A stretch of 62,400 nt of DNA from a virus: positions 1 through 62,400 of the IMG/VR virus record IMGVR_UViG_3300024518_003383; one strand, given 5' to 3'. Numbering within the stretch: the first letter of the stretch is position 1; every line of letters begins with the position of its first letter. Positions 24,159 through 32,676 of the stretch are shown piece after piece. Position numbers and translations under genes: made by a program. Under the pieces are notes generated by a model that was not told where the DNA came from, searched no databases, and was given only the letters and a program-made list of their open reading frames with translations.

Positions 24159-24844
24159 GGGAAGAAGAACTGGCGGCGAAAGCCGTCGAGTGGATGCGCG
24201 GCGACGACTGGGAAGTGTTCCAGGAAGTTACGGGCGTGTGCGGCCGTGCTGATCTCGTCGGGATGCGCGGTGGTCGTTCTCGGATCGTCGAAGTGAAGAT
24301 GGGTTTGTCGCTCGCGCTGCTTGCCCAGGCCGAAAGCTGGACCAGATACAAGTGCGCGCACGAGGTGTGCGTCGTCGTCCCGGCTCCAAAGTGTAGGCGG
24401 TTCTCCGGCCCGCCGCGCTCGCGTCTCTATGCCCTCGACTTGTGTAGAAAGATGGGCGTCGGCGTCTATTACTTCGTGAGCGCCAGGGGGCGCTTCGACA
24501 ACCTTCTTTCTGAGGAGGTCCCTCCTGTGGCGATGGAGGTCGACAACATCCGGGACATTTCGCAGCACCTCGCCGAAGAGATGAAGAACACGCCGGCCGG
24601 CAGCAACCGCGGGGGGTACTGGACTCCATTCCGGAAGACGGCGAAGGCTATGGCCGACCACGTCGCGGAGCACCCGGGGTGCTCCGTCCGTGAGGTCGTC
24701 GACGCGATCGAACACCACTACAGCAGCAACACGTCCGCCCGCGGGTGCCTGCGCCGGCTCGCTGTCGACGGTCACATCGAAAGCGTACGCGCCACCGTAG
24801 AATCTCGGGTCACGGTGTTCTATCCGAATGAGGCGACAGGGTGA
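24155..24844 (+). CDS. PD-(D/E)XK nuclease fused to a winged helix
   Basis: A 229-residue protein read from GTG (GTGA overlap). Residues 20-55 have GRADLVGM followed by RIVEVKMG, the D-x(n)-E-x-K core of VRR-NUC/Hjc-like nucleases. Residues 150-225 look like a winged helix (VREVVDAIEHHYSSNTSARG, then CLRRLAVDGHI). Position between the terminase subunits suggests a role in cutting or resolving DNA at packaging; alternatively it could be a DNA repair nuclease. Confidence 0.7.
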   Translation: MREEELAAKAVEWMRGDDWEVFQEVTGVCGRADLVGMRGGRSRIVEVKMGLSLALLAQAESWTRYKCAHEVCVVVPAPKCRRFSGPPRSRLYALDLCRKMGVGVYYFVSARGRFDNLLSEEVPPVAMEVDNIRDISQHLAEEMKNTPAGSNRGGYWTPFRKTAKAMADHVAEHPGCSVREVVDAIEHHYSSNTSARGCLRRLAVDGHIESVRATVESRVTVFYPNEATG

Positions 24845-26325
24845 AAGCGGGAGCGCTCGACGACGTCGCGCTGTTGCTCCCCTACCAGCTTGCGTTCTTC
24901 CAAGACCGATCCCCGGTCAAGATAGCGAGCAAGTCCAGGCGGATCGGTATCTCGTGGTCGACCGCGCTCGAATCCGTGTTGGTGGCCGCGAGTTCGCGGG
25001 CCGCGGGCGGGTCCGATGTCTTCTATCTGTCGCAGTCGATCCGCGATTCAAAGGAGTTCACGATCGCGTGCGGCAACTTCGCCCGCTCGTTGAATGTTGC
25101 CTATTCGCAGGACGACGACTTCGACATGGTGTTGGCGGACGGCGAGGGGTCGATCCGCGTCACCCAGATCACCTTCGGGAGCGGGTTCCGGATCTTGATC
25201 CTCCCGGGCACTCGACCCGACGCGCTCCGCGGCAAGCAAGGCGTGGTGGTCTTCGACGAAGCCGCGCTACTGAATATCCCGGATTGCCTCGCGGCCGCGG
25301 AGGCTTTCAAAATGTGGGGCGGCCGCATCATTTTCATCTCCACGCAAGCGAGCGAGGACAACGGGTTCAACACGGAGTTACTCGCACGCGCGGACGATAT
25401 GGGCTGGAGTGTCCATACCTTCACACTGCACGACGCCGTGGCGCAGGGGCTCTATCGCCGGATCTGTTTGGTCAATGGCCGCGAGTGGACGGAGGAAGCA
25501 GAGGTCGCGTGGGTGGCCGACCTCCTGAAGTCTCCGCGCGCGGGCCAGGAATACCAGTGCATTCCGGGGCGGGCCGGGGACGTGTACCTCCCGCGCTCGC
25601 TCGTCGAGTCACGGGCCGTCGAGTGCCCGATCATCCGGCTTGCCCTGCCGGAGCGATGGGAACTCAACCCACCCGAAGAACGCCACGAGGTGATCTCGAC
25701 ATGGATCACGGCGAACCTTGCCCCGCTGCTTCAGAAAATGAACCCGGACCGCATACACGGCTGGGGCGTCGACTTCGGGCGCAGCGCCAAGGGGGACCTG
25801 GCGGTGATCTACATTCACGCCATCGAAGACGACATGCGCCGGTCCACTCCCTTCGTCATCGAGTGCAGCGGCGTACCCTTCGACGAGTTCGAGAGCATCC
25901 TATGGACGACCGTCGACAGCCTGCCGCGTTGGATAGCAGGCAAGATCGACAAGGGCGGCAACGGTGCGAGCGTTGCAGAGCACGCCGTCCAGCGGTACGG
26001 GGAAGAGATGGTCGAAGGCGTGGCCCTTTCCCGGAAGTGGTACGGCGATCATCTCCCCGACTATCGGGCGGCCTTCGAGCGTGAGGAGATCGAAGTGCCG
26101 AAGAATCCGGACGTGATCGTGGACTTCGCGGTCTTCGTTCTGGACGACACGACGAACGCCCCGACCACATCGAAGCGGAAGACGAAGGGCGAGCGAGGAG
26201 AACAGCGGCACGGCGACGTGGCGATCGCGGGCCTGCTCGCCTATTCCGCGACAAAGGGCGTCATGCCAGGCAATCGCAAGCAGGCGCCGGCGCGGCGGAC
26301 ACCGACATTCAAGCGGCCCTGGTAG
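24841..26325 (+). CDS. Terminase large subunit (Mu gp28-like)
   Basis: A 494-residue protein. ATPase half: Walker A variant ASKSRRIGIS at 29-38, Walker B VVVFDEAAL near 137, coupling motif IFISTQAS. Nuclease half: GVDFGRSAKGD near 300 starts an RNase-H-like fold with later acidic residues. This is the Mu gp28 type packaging motor, which pumps DNA through the portal and cuts it. It starts at GTG in a four-base overlap. A headful mechanism is usual for the family; no cos site is seen. Confidence 0.9.
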   Translation: MKAGALDDVALLLPYQLAFFQDRSPVKIASKSRRIGISWSTALESVLVAASSRAAGGSDVFYLSQSIRDSKEFTIACGNFARSLNVAYSQDDDFDMVLADGEGSIRVTQITFGSGFRILILPGTRPDALRGKQGVVVFDEAALLNIPDCLAAAEAFKMWGGRIIFISTQASEDNGFNTELLARADDMGWSVHTFTLHDAVAQGLYRRICLVNGREWTEEAEVAWVADLLKSPRAGQEYQCIPGRAGDVYLPRSLVESRAVECPIIRLALPERWELNPPEERHEVISTWITANLAPLLQKMNPDRIHGWGVDFGRSAKGDLAVIYIHAIEDDMRRSTPFVIECSGVPFDEFESILWTTVDSLPRWIAGKIDKGGNGASVAEHAVQRYGEEMVEGVALSRKWYGDHLPDYRAAFEREEIEVPKNPDVIVDFAVFVLDDTTNAPTTSKRKTKGERGEQRHGDVAIAGLLAYSATKGVMPGNRKQAPARRTPTFKRPW

Positions 26326-26352
26326 GGTTTCGCGCGCGTGCTGTCGACGACG

Positions 26353-26358
26353 TAAAGT
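26353..26358 (+). promoter_or_regulatory. TAAAGT box 8 nt before the portal start
   Basis: TAAAGT is the only A/T-rich hexamer in the 41-nt gap between terminase and portal. Spacing to ATG is slightly longer than in other leaderless candidates. Confidence 0.35.
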
Positions 26359-26366
26359 CGTGGACG

Positions 26367-27779
26367 ATGGCCGAAGCAGACCCGCAACCCGTCGACCCCT
26401 CCACACTCGAAGCCGGCTCGGGTGTGATCATCCCCCCGAGGCCCTCTGAGGGGAAGTGGAAGCTGCAGACCGCGATCGGACTCACTCCTGAGAGGCTAGG
26501 GGGGATGATCACGAAGCTATGGGACGGCGACTCGATCGAGTTCCACGGGTTCGCGGAGGAACTGGAGTCGAGGGATAGCCACTATGCTTCGCAGCTTACG
26601 ATCCTGAAGAACGCGATCACTTCGCTGGAGTGGGGGATCGAAGGACCGGAGGGGACGATACTCGAAGCGAGCACGCAACACCTCGTCAAGTCGCCCGTGT
26701 GGAAGGGGTTGACGAAGCATCTGCTCGATGCGGAGTCGAAGGGTCACGCGTGCGTCGAGATGTTCTGGCGCACTGGACCGGCGGGGACGATATGGGCGCC
26801 GCGGGAAGTGAAGTGGGCCGACCCTCGGAACTTCGGATACAAGGGGCAGCAGCTAATGCTGCGCGACTCCGAAGCGCCTACGGACTTGGAAAAGTTCCGC
26901 GAGCTTCCTCCGTACGTGTTCGCCGTATATGAAACGTCGCGCAAGTCGGGGCTTCCTTTCCGCAATGGGCTCGCGCTCCCGTGCAGCGTCATGCACCTCT
27001 TCAAGTCCTACAGTTTCAAGGACTGGGTCCAGTACCTAGGGATCTTTGGGATGCCTGTCCGGATCGGTTCGTACAATCCAACGTCGAAGGACGGGGACGT
27101 GCAGGAACTCCAGGACGCGCTCGACGCGATCGGCGAGTTCGCGTCGTGCGTCAAGCCGCTGGCCCACACGATTGACATTGTGAACCCGGGCGGGCAGGGC
27201 AACGGCGAGGCCTTCCACGAGATGGTAGACACCTGTAATCGTGAGATGTCGAAAGTGATAAACGGGCAGACGATGACGAGCGATGATGGGTCGAGTCTGT
27301 CGCAGGCCGCCGTCCACGATCTGGTCCGGCACGACATCTCGGAGAGTGTCGCGGAGGACCTCGCCGAAGCGCTGACGAAGACCGTGCTCCGTCCCTTCAT
27401 TGATCTGAACTTCGGGCTGGACTCCGCCGACGAGTACCGGGTGGTCGTGTCGTTCGACGACGCGGAGGACCTGAAGAACACAAGCGACGGGTTATCGCCA
27501 ATGATGGCCGCGGGCCTGTCCGTCAAGGAAGAGGAAGCGTACGGCCGATACGGTTGGGAGAAGCCGGTGGACGGCGACGTGGTCCTTACCAGCAAGGGCC
27601 GGGCCGTGTTCTCCCAGACGCCAAAGGATGACGGAGACGGAGACGGAGACGGAGACGGAGACGGAGACGGAGACGGAGACGGAGACGGAGACGATGCGGC
27701 GGCCCCCGAAGAAGGCGCGGCCCCGGACGATGCCGGTGAGCCGACGGAGGAAGACGCGGAGGAAGGGGGCGGGGTATGA
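26367..27779 (+). CDS. Portal protein (DUF935, Mu gp29-like)
   Basis: A 470-residue protein. The DUF935 family pattern is clear (GSGVIIPPRPSEGKWKLQTA, then ISSLEWGIEG-like and DAESKGHACVEMFW). It forms the dodecameric ring through which DNA enters the capsid and on which the tail docks. The C-terminal 50 residues carry an Asp-Gly tandem repeat encoded by a hexanucleotide array and a Glu-rich end; such a highly acidic tail is unusual for this family. No gpF-type minor head gene follows, unlike Mu. Confidence 0.9.
   Translation: MAEADPQPVDPSTLEAGSGVIIPPRPSEGKWKLQTAIGLTPERLGGMITKLWDGDSIEFHGFAEELESRDSHYASQLTILKNAITSLEWGIEGPEGTILEASTQHLVKSPVWKGLTKHLLDAESKGHACVEMFWRTGPAGTIWAPREVKWADPRNFGYKGQQLMLRDSEAPTDLEKFRELPPYVFAVYETSRKSGLPFRNGLALPCSVMHLFKSYSFKDWVQYLGIFGMPVRIGSYNPTSKDGDVQELQDALDAIGEFASCVKPLAHTIDIVNPGGQGNGEAFHEMVDTCNREMSKVINGQTMTSDDGSSLSQAAVHDLVRHDISESVAEDLAEALTKTVLRPFIDLNFGLDSADEYRVVVSFDDAEDLKNTSDGLSPMMAAGLSVKEEEAYGRYGWEKPVDGDVVLTSKGRAVFSQTPKDDGDGDGDGDGDGDGDGDGDGDDAAAPEEGAAPDDAGEPTEEDAEEGGGV
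27629..27693 (+). repeat. Tandem hexamer (ACGGAG)10 within the portal gene
   Basis: About ten perfect copies encode alternating Asp and Gly near the portal C-terminus. Because the unit is six bases, copy-number change keeps the frame and would only lengthen or shorten the acidic tail. Confidence 0.9.
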
Positions 27780-28498
27780 ACGCGATCCAGTCACGCCAGA
27801 CGATCACAGGGTTCTACGCGGACGTGAGGCGGAGGGACCGGAGGGACCGGGCGATCTGGCTATGCGTCTTCGCGCTCGGGATGGCGATCTTCTGCTCGAC
27901 CCTCCCGGGCTGCTCGATGCTCCCGCGTGGGTTCTCCGGGGCGTTCGAGCCGACGGGCCAGACCTTCGAGCTATCGGCGGCCGACATCGAGTCTGCTAAG
28001 GATCGGTCGTGCTGGCCTTCGTGGATCACGGGAGACGACGCGGCGGATCTCGCAGCCGCACACACGGCACTCAAGGCCGCGGGCGCTCCCGTCGTCCAGC
28101 GCCGTACAGAGGTCACGAAGTTCGCCGTCACGCTTCGCAAGTCCGTGTCCGTGCCGCCCGACTTCGACACGCGCAGCGAAGGGGACCAGGCTCGACTGCT
28201 CGCGCACGAGTATGTCCACGTCTGCCAACGGAAGCGCATGGGCGACGCCGACTTCGAGGCCGCGGTCGCGTTGAGTGCGGGGCGGTGGAGACTTGAGACG
28301 GCCGCCTACGCTATGACGGCACACGCCCGGACCGTGCAAGGCCAGACCGCGACTCAGATCGTCGACTGGGCGGACGCGAAGGTGGGCAAGTTCCGAGATG
28401 ATTACGCGCTACACGACATCGACCCAACACAGTACGAAGAACACACGCGGGCCATATGGCTCGAATCGTCGAAGGACGCGAGAAAGACCAGCCCATGA
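27776..28498 (+). CDS. Membrane-anchored HExxH metalloprotease-like lipoprotein
   Basis: A 240-residue protein. A basic N-terminus and a hydrophobic segment (IWLCVFALGMAIFC) end in STLPGC, a lipobox-like site near residue 45. Near residue 140, LLAHEYVHVCQRKR gives an HExxH zinc-protease motif, followed by a helix with Asp/Glu candidates for the third ligand. It should face the periplasm. It is coupled to the portal (ATGA) and to the endolysin, so it may act in lysis, in cell-wall access or on an envelope protein. No named phage family is recognised. Confidence 0.65.
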   Translation: MNAIQSRQTITGFYADVRRRDRRDRAIWLCVFALGMAIFCSTLPGCSMLPRGFSGAFEPTGQTFELSAADIESAKDRSCWPSWITGDDAADLAAAHTALKAAGAPVVQRRTEVTKFAVTLRKSVSVPPDFDTRSEGDQARLLAHEYVHVCQRKRMGDADFEAAVALSAGRWRLETAAYAMTAHARTVQGQTATQIVDWADAKVGKFRDDYALHDIDPTQYEEHTRAIWLESSKDARKTSP

Positions 28499-29391
28499 TC
28501 TACGGAAGCCGAGGCGAAGAAGTCGAACACATCCAGGGCCGTTTGCTTGGGAGGGGGTACACGCTCCCGCGCTTCGGTGCGGATGGCGACCTCGGGAGCG
28601 AGACGTGGACGGCGCTCTTCAACTATGCGGGCGATCACGGTTTCGCGTGGCGCGAAGAGGACTTCGAGGAGGAGGTGGGGTTTGTTCCCGCCGCGGTGGT
28701 CAATCACCTGCAGTGCGACGCGCCCCGGGTCGAACTCCGCGGCGCGTCTGAGTTCTTCGATATCACCGGGGAGCATGCGCTAACGAAGGGGCGGAAGGCG
28801 CCGCGCGACCATTCGACCGTGGACACGATCTTGCTGCACCAGACTGCGGTCAAGTTCGGGACGACGAGGCGCAACCGGGAGAAGTACGGCGAGCGCAAGG
28901 CCTTGCACCGTCGATTCTATAACGTCGCCTGCCATGTGGCCGCGTTGCGGAACGGCGATGTCCTCTACGTGAATCGCCTCCCCCGGTATGTGTGGCAAGG
29001 CAACGTGGCCAACCGGTTCTCGATCGGCATCGAGATCGAAGGCCACTACAGCGGGATCGAAGGCAATCCCAAGACCATATCGGGAGGGAAGACGCCGGAC
29101 GTACTCGACGAGAGGACCATTGAGTCCGCTCGCGCGGCCGTCCGCTTCGCTGTCGAAGAGGGGCGCCGGCTCGGGATGCCGATCACGAAGATACAGGCAC
29201 ACCGGAACTATTCGGGCTCGCGCCGCAACGACCCGGGCGAGTCCATTTGGAAGGCGGTCGCGTTGTGGGCCGTGCCCGTGCTCGGGTTGTGTGTCGATCA
29301 CGACGTGGCGCGCAACGGCGGCCGTCCTATCCCCCAAGAGTGGGACCCCGCGGGGCTCTATGACTGGCGGGGCGATCGCCTGGTCCGGTAG
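28495..29391 (+). CDS. Endolysin: peptidoglycan-binding domain plus N-acetylmuramoyl-L-alanine amidase
   Basis: A 298-residue protein. Residues 1-60 form a PG_binding_1 domain (GEEVEHIQGRLLGRGY, FGADGDLGSETWTALFNY). Residues about 100-270 are an Amidase_2 domain with zinc histidines in ILLHQTA (near 112) and KIQAHRNYSGS (near 240), then RRNDPGE. It cuts the amide bond between MurNAc and the stem peptide. No signal peptide, so release depends on a holin, whose likely gene is at 54451. The ATGA-coupled start is preferred to an in-frame ATG 39 bases earlier. Confidence 0.9.
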   Translation: MIYGSRGEEVEHIQGRLLGRGYTLPRFGADGDLGSETWTALFNYAGDHGFAWREEDFEEEVGFVPAAVVNHLQCDAPRVELRGASEFFDITGEHALTKGRKAPRDHSTVDTILLHQTAVKFGTTRRNREKYGERKALHRRFYNVACHVAALRNGDVLYVNRLPRYVWQGNVANRFSIGIEIEGHYSGIEGNPKTISGGKTPDVLDERTIESARAAVRFAVEEGRRLGMPITKIQAHRNYSGSRRNDPGESIWKAVALWAVPVLGLCVDHDVARNGGRPIPQEWDPAGLYDWRGDRLVR

Positions 29392-29649
29392 TCAGTAGCC
29401 GCCAAGGTCTTTGATCACCGCGTCGAATGATTCAAGCTGCCTGAGGGATAGGCGGGTGTCTTCGTCTTCGACCCACCGCCCGCCGACCCACTGGTGTTCG
29501 TAGACTTCGCACGTCCGCGACAGACACCAGGCCGCCATCGCGTGGACCATCATCGGTTCGCTGCACTGGGGGCACAGGATCGGGAACTCAGGATCGCAAG
29601 CGGTCTCTTCGAGTTCCGCGATCATGGGGGCGTCTGTTGGGTCGGCCAT
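29392..29649 (-). CDS. Small zinc-ribbon protein, the only reverse-strand gene
   Basis: An 85-residue protein with CPQC near residue 25 and two later cysteines (AAWCLSRTC), an acidic N-terminus and VKDLGGY-like end. Its stop codon directly abuts the endolysin stop. A TATGGT box lies 7 nt before the ATG, and a TTGAC-N5-GTCAA dyad lies about 33 nt upstream, sharing GTCAAGTCGGCGC with the promoter at 10396. It is thus probably an early-regulated gene set within the late region. The function is unknown. Confidence 0.75.
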   Translation of the reverse strand: MADPTDAPMIAELEETACDPEFPILCPQCSEPMMVHAMAAWCLSRTCEVYEHQWVGGRWVEDEDTRLSLRQLESFDAVIKDLGGY

Positions 29650-29656
29650 CGGGTGG

Positions 29657-29687
29657 ACCATACCGCGCCGACTTGACGGGGCGTCAA
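29657..29687 (-). promoter_or_regulatory. Reverse-strand promoter/operator with TTGAC-N5-GTCAA dyad
   Basis: On the minus strand TTGACG (29687-29682) is followed after 19 nt by TATGGT (29662-29657). The dyad is 29673-29687. It faces the lone reverse gene. It could also affect the protease-scaffold gene on the other side. Confidence 0.55.
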
Positions 29688-29735
29688 AGTCCCGCATTTC
29701 GCGTGCTCTGGTGTCCGGTGATACGACTGCATTCG

Positions 29736-30995
29736 ATGCCGGCAGAACTCTATATCTACGACGCGGTCGTGAGCGACGACTGGTGGGCGGGGATCACCGC
29801 GAAGAGCGTGCTCCGTTTCCTCGCCCTGAACTCAGGCGAAGAGCGGGTCACGGTCCGGATCAACAGCCCTGGCGGTGAGGTCAACGAAGGCGTGGCCATA
29901 TACAACGCGCTCCGCTCCGCTGCTCCGAAGGTCGACGTGGTCGTCGATGGTATCGCGGCGTCTGTCGCGTCGTTGATCGCAATGGCCGGAGATACGATCT
30001 CGATGGCCCCGGGCTCCATGATGATGCTTCACGAAGCGTGGGCTCTCGCTTTCGGAGACCAGCACGCGATGCGGAAGCGGGCGGACGTGCTGGAGACTCA
30101 CGTCGAGGCGATGCTTGATATCTACGCGACGCGGTCCGGGCTCAAACGCGACGCCGTGGCTGCTCTTCTCAAGGATGAAACGTGGCTATCTGCAGACGAC
30201 GCCGTCGTCCATGGGTTCGCGGACAAGGCGATCCCCGCCAATGCGAAGCCCGTCGAGCCCATCGCCGATGACGGTTCTAGCGTGATCGCATGGGTCGAGC
30301 ACCCGGCCTTCGCTTCGTACCGACACATTCCGAAGCAGTGCGCGAGCGCGTTTGCTTCACTGCGAAAGCGCGGCACCACGGGGCATGACAAGCGCCCCGC
30401 CGCGTCAACTGAACGGCCCGACATCGAGGGGCCAACACCTGCCGGAGAAGTCGGCGCCCAACACCAACAGAGGAACACGAAAATGGAACTCGCTACGATC
30501 ATCGCCATGCTTGGCATCGCTGCAGACGCAACCGAAGGCGACGTTGCGACTGCTATCGCTTCCCTCCGAGACAAGGAGAAGAACGCTCCGAAGCTCGAAG
30601 ACTATGTCCCCCGCGCCGACTATGACTCGCTTAAGTTGAAGGTCGACGAGCGCGCCGCCGCGGACAAGGTCGCTGCTGAAAAGCGCCACCTTGCTCGCGC
30701 GACCGCTGCGATCGATCGCGGCTTGAAGGCCGGCGTCATCGCCCCCGCGTCGAAGGAGTACCACGCGCAGGCTTGCGCGACTGAGGCAGGGCTAGCCGCC
30801 TTCGAGGCCATGATCGGCGAGGCTCCGCCGGTCGTCGCAAACGAGAACCTCCACACGAGGGAGGCTCCCGGAGACGAGCCCACGTCACTCACCGCTGAAG
30901 AGAAGGCGAAGGCGAAGAAGCAGAACATCTCGGAGGCGACCTACCTCGCGTCAAAGCAGGACATCGCCTCGCGCTACCCCGGCCTTCAGGGCTGA
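29736..30995 (+). CDS. ClpP-type head maturation protease fused to scaffold
   Basis: A 419-residue protein. Residues 1-190 are a ClpP/S14 protease: INSPGGEVNEG, nucleophile Ser76 in GIAASVAS, His99 in MMMLHEAW. A linker rich in Thr/Pro follows. Residues about 250-419 form a helical scaffold domain. The protease would cut itself and the scaffold from the procapsid during maturation, like Mu gpI with its internal gpZ. The start at ATG 29736 is chosen because the conserved fold begins at once (AELYIYDAV); upstream frame overlaps the reverse promoter. Confidence 0.88.
   Translation: MPAELYIYDAVVSDDWWAGITAKSVLRFLALNSGEERVTVRINSPGGEVNEGVAIYNALRSAAPKVDVVVDGIAASVASLIAMAGDTISMAPGSMMMLHEAWALAFGDQHAMRKRADVLETHVEAMLDIYATRSGLKRDAVAALLKDETWLSADDAVVHGFADKAIPANAKPVEPIADDGSSVIAWVEHPAFASYRHIPKQCASAFASLRKRGTTGHDKRPAASTERPDIEGPTPAGEVGAQHQQRNTKMELATIIAMLGIAADATEGDVATAIASLRDKEKNAPKLEDYVPRADYDSLKLKVDERAAADKVAAEKRHLARATAAIDRGLKAGVIAPASKEYHAQACATEAGLAAFEAMIGEAPPVVANENLHTREAPGDEPTSLTAEEKAKAKKQNISEATYLASKQDIASRYPGLQG
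30483..30995 (+). CDS. Internal in-frame start: capsid scaffold protein
   Basis: ATG 30483 preceded by ACAGAGGAACACGAAA, a good ribosome site, begins MELATIIAMLGIAADA. It yields a 170-residue scaffold identical to the C-terminus of the longer protein, the nested arrangement known for Mu gpI/gpZ and lambda C/Nu3. That it is made separately is inference. Confidence 0.6.
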   Translation: MELATIIAMLGIAADATEGDVATAIASLRDKEKNAPKLEDYVPRADYDSLKLKVDERAAADKVAAEKRHLARATAAIDRGLKAGVIAPASKEYHAQACATEAGLAAFEAMIGEAPPVVANENLHTREAPGDEPTSLTAEEKAKAKKQNISEATYLASKQDIASRYPGLQG

Positions 30996-31076
30996 TCAAC
31001 ACGGCCGCGCCGATAGTCGGGGCGGCCGCTCTCACTTTCTCAACGTACACGAAGACCACCAGACAAGGACACAACC

Positions 31077-31496
31077 ATGGCCAACATGACTCAGGACCGC
31101 CACACCAAGGAAGGGATCGGAGACCTCCTCCACATCCCCGTCAAGGCAGCCACCAAGCTCTACGCCGGCGCCGTCATCGAGATCGACGCGACCGGGCACG
31201 CCATCGCCGCGACTGCGGCCACGGGGAAGTATTACCCCGGGGTAAACAACGAGCGGACGATCGACAACAGCACCGGCGCGGACGGGGATAAGACCGTCCA
31301 GATCAAGCGCGGCGAATGGGGCATGGACAACAGCGCCGGCGGCGAAGAGTTGTTTGTCGCGGACATCGGCGACGATTGCTATCTCGTCGACGACCACACC
31401 GTCGGGAAGACAGACGCCACCGGGACACTGTCCGTCGCGGGCAAGATCTACGACGTGCGAGACGGCCAGGTCTTCGTCACCTTCGGCAACAAGTAG
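31077..31496 (+). CDS. Head decoration-like protein (DUF2190 type)
   Basis: A 139-residue, beta-rich protein (TKLYAGAVIEIDATGHA, GTLSVAGKIYDV). Position between scaffold and capsid and the beta-tulip-like pattern match DUF2190/gpD-type capsid cement proteins that stabilise the expanded shell. A weak purine-rich site (ACAAGGACACAACC) lies before the ATG. Family assignment is probable rather than certain. Confidence 0.65.
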   Translation: MANMTQDRHTKEGIGDLLHIPVKAATKLYAGAVIEIDATGHAIAATAATGKYYPGVNNERTIDNSTGADGDKTVQIKRGEWGMDNSAGGEELFVADIGDDCYLVDDHTVGKTDATGTLSVAGKIYDVRDGQVFVTFGNK

Positions 31497-31573
31497 GCCG
31501 GCAACACCACAGCACACCAACACCCAACGAAGAACACCAGCCGACCCAACCAACACCGTAGGAGATTTTCAGC

Positions 31574-32461
31574 ATGTTGATCAACAGCCAGACCGCGCTC
31601 GACGCTTTCATCGAGTTCAACGCACACTTCAAATCCGGGCTCACGGAGATGGAGGCGAAACAGACCTGGGACGAGATCGCCGACCGCGTCACCTCGGAGA
31701 CTGAGTCCGAAAACTACACGTGGCTTCGGGACCTCCCCGGCGTCCGCGAGTGGGTCGGACAGCGCCAAGTCCAGAGCCTCGCGCAGAGCGATTACCTGCT
31801 CACAAACAAGGACTGGGAAGGCACCGTCGGCGTCCCCCGAAACGCCTTCAACGACAACAAGACGAGCAGCTTCGACAAGCCCATGGAGGCACTCGGCCGG
31901 AGCGTCGGGAAGGACCCGGACAAGAAGATCTGGAACCTTCTCAAGGAAGGCCACGTCAACATCTGCCACGATGGCGTGTCGTTCTTCAACGCTGCTCACC
32001 CGCTCGGAGATAGCGGCGGCACCTTCAGCAACTCGCAAGCCGGCGGCGGCGCTGCTTGGTACCTGCTCGCGCTCGACGAGGTCGTCAAGCCTCTGATCTA
32101 TCAGGTCAGGCAGGAGCCCGTCTTCGTGTCCTTCACGGACCCGAAGGACAACAACGTGTTCCTCAACAAGGAATATATCTTCGGCGTCGACTACCGCGCC
32201 GCGCACGGCTACACCTTGCCGGAGCTTGCCTATCGGTCGGCGGCCGATTTGGATGAAACGAACTTCGACCTCGCGCTGCAGGCGATGGGCGAGGCGAAGT
32301 CATGGGAGGGACGCGAGTTGGAGATCAAGCCTACGCACCTCGTGTGCGGGTATGCCAACCGCGCGAAAGCCAACGCTCTGATCAAGGCGCTCGTGAAGGC
32401 CAGTGGAGCCACCAACACCAACGCCGGCGCCGTCGACTTGATCGTCTCGCCCTACCTGTAG
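31574..32461 (+). CDS. Major capsid protein (Mu gpT-like)
   Basis: A 295-residue protein with strong gpT family features: FKSGLTEMEAKQTWDEIADR at the start, RQVQSLAQSDYLLTNKDWEG, and FFNAAHPLGDSGG near residue 140. It should adopt the HK97 fold and assemble the icosahedral head. The GTAGGAGATTTTCAGC leader gives a strong ribosome site, in keeping with a highly expressed protein. Confidence 0.93.
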   Translation: MLINSQTALDAFIEFNAHFKSGLTEMEAKQTWDEIADRVTSETESENYTWLRDLPGVREWVGQRQVQSLAQSDYLLTNKDWEGTVGVPRNAFNDNKTSSFDKPMEALGRSVGKDPDKKIWNLLKEGHVNICHDGVSFFNAAHPLGDSGGTFSNSQAGGGAAWYLLALDEVVKPLIYQVRQEPVFVSFTDPKDNNVFLNKEYIFGVDYRAAHGYTLPELAYRSAADLDETNFDLALQAMGEAKSWEGRELEIKPTHLVCGYANRAKANALIKALVKASGATNTNAGAVDLIVSPYL

Positions 32462-32475
32462 GGGAGCGCCTAGCC

Positions 32476-32676
32476 ATGAGACCCGAGCCAACCCCAACAC
32501 CTTCCGGCGGACGAAGCACCGACACGATCGAGAGCAGCGCCGCCCCCCTTCTCCAACCCGTGACACTCACGCCACAACAGGAAGCCCGGGTCTATCACAG
32601 TCCGATCACCGGTTTCACGTGCGCCTGGATGACACTCAACGCGCACCAGTACGAGAGCACGAGGCCCACGCCATGA
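32476..32676 (+). CDS. Small unknown protein
   Basis: A 66-residue protein with a disordered Pro/Thr/Ser-rich first half and LTPQQEARVYHSPITGF in the second. Its first codons contain GCCAACCCC. It is ATGA-coupled to the next gene. It may be a head-completion accessory, or a short relay peptide. Confidence 0.55.
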   Translation: MRPEPTPTPSGGRSTDTIESSAAPLLQPVTLTPQQEARVYHSPITGFTCAWMTLNAHQYESTRPTP

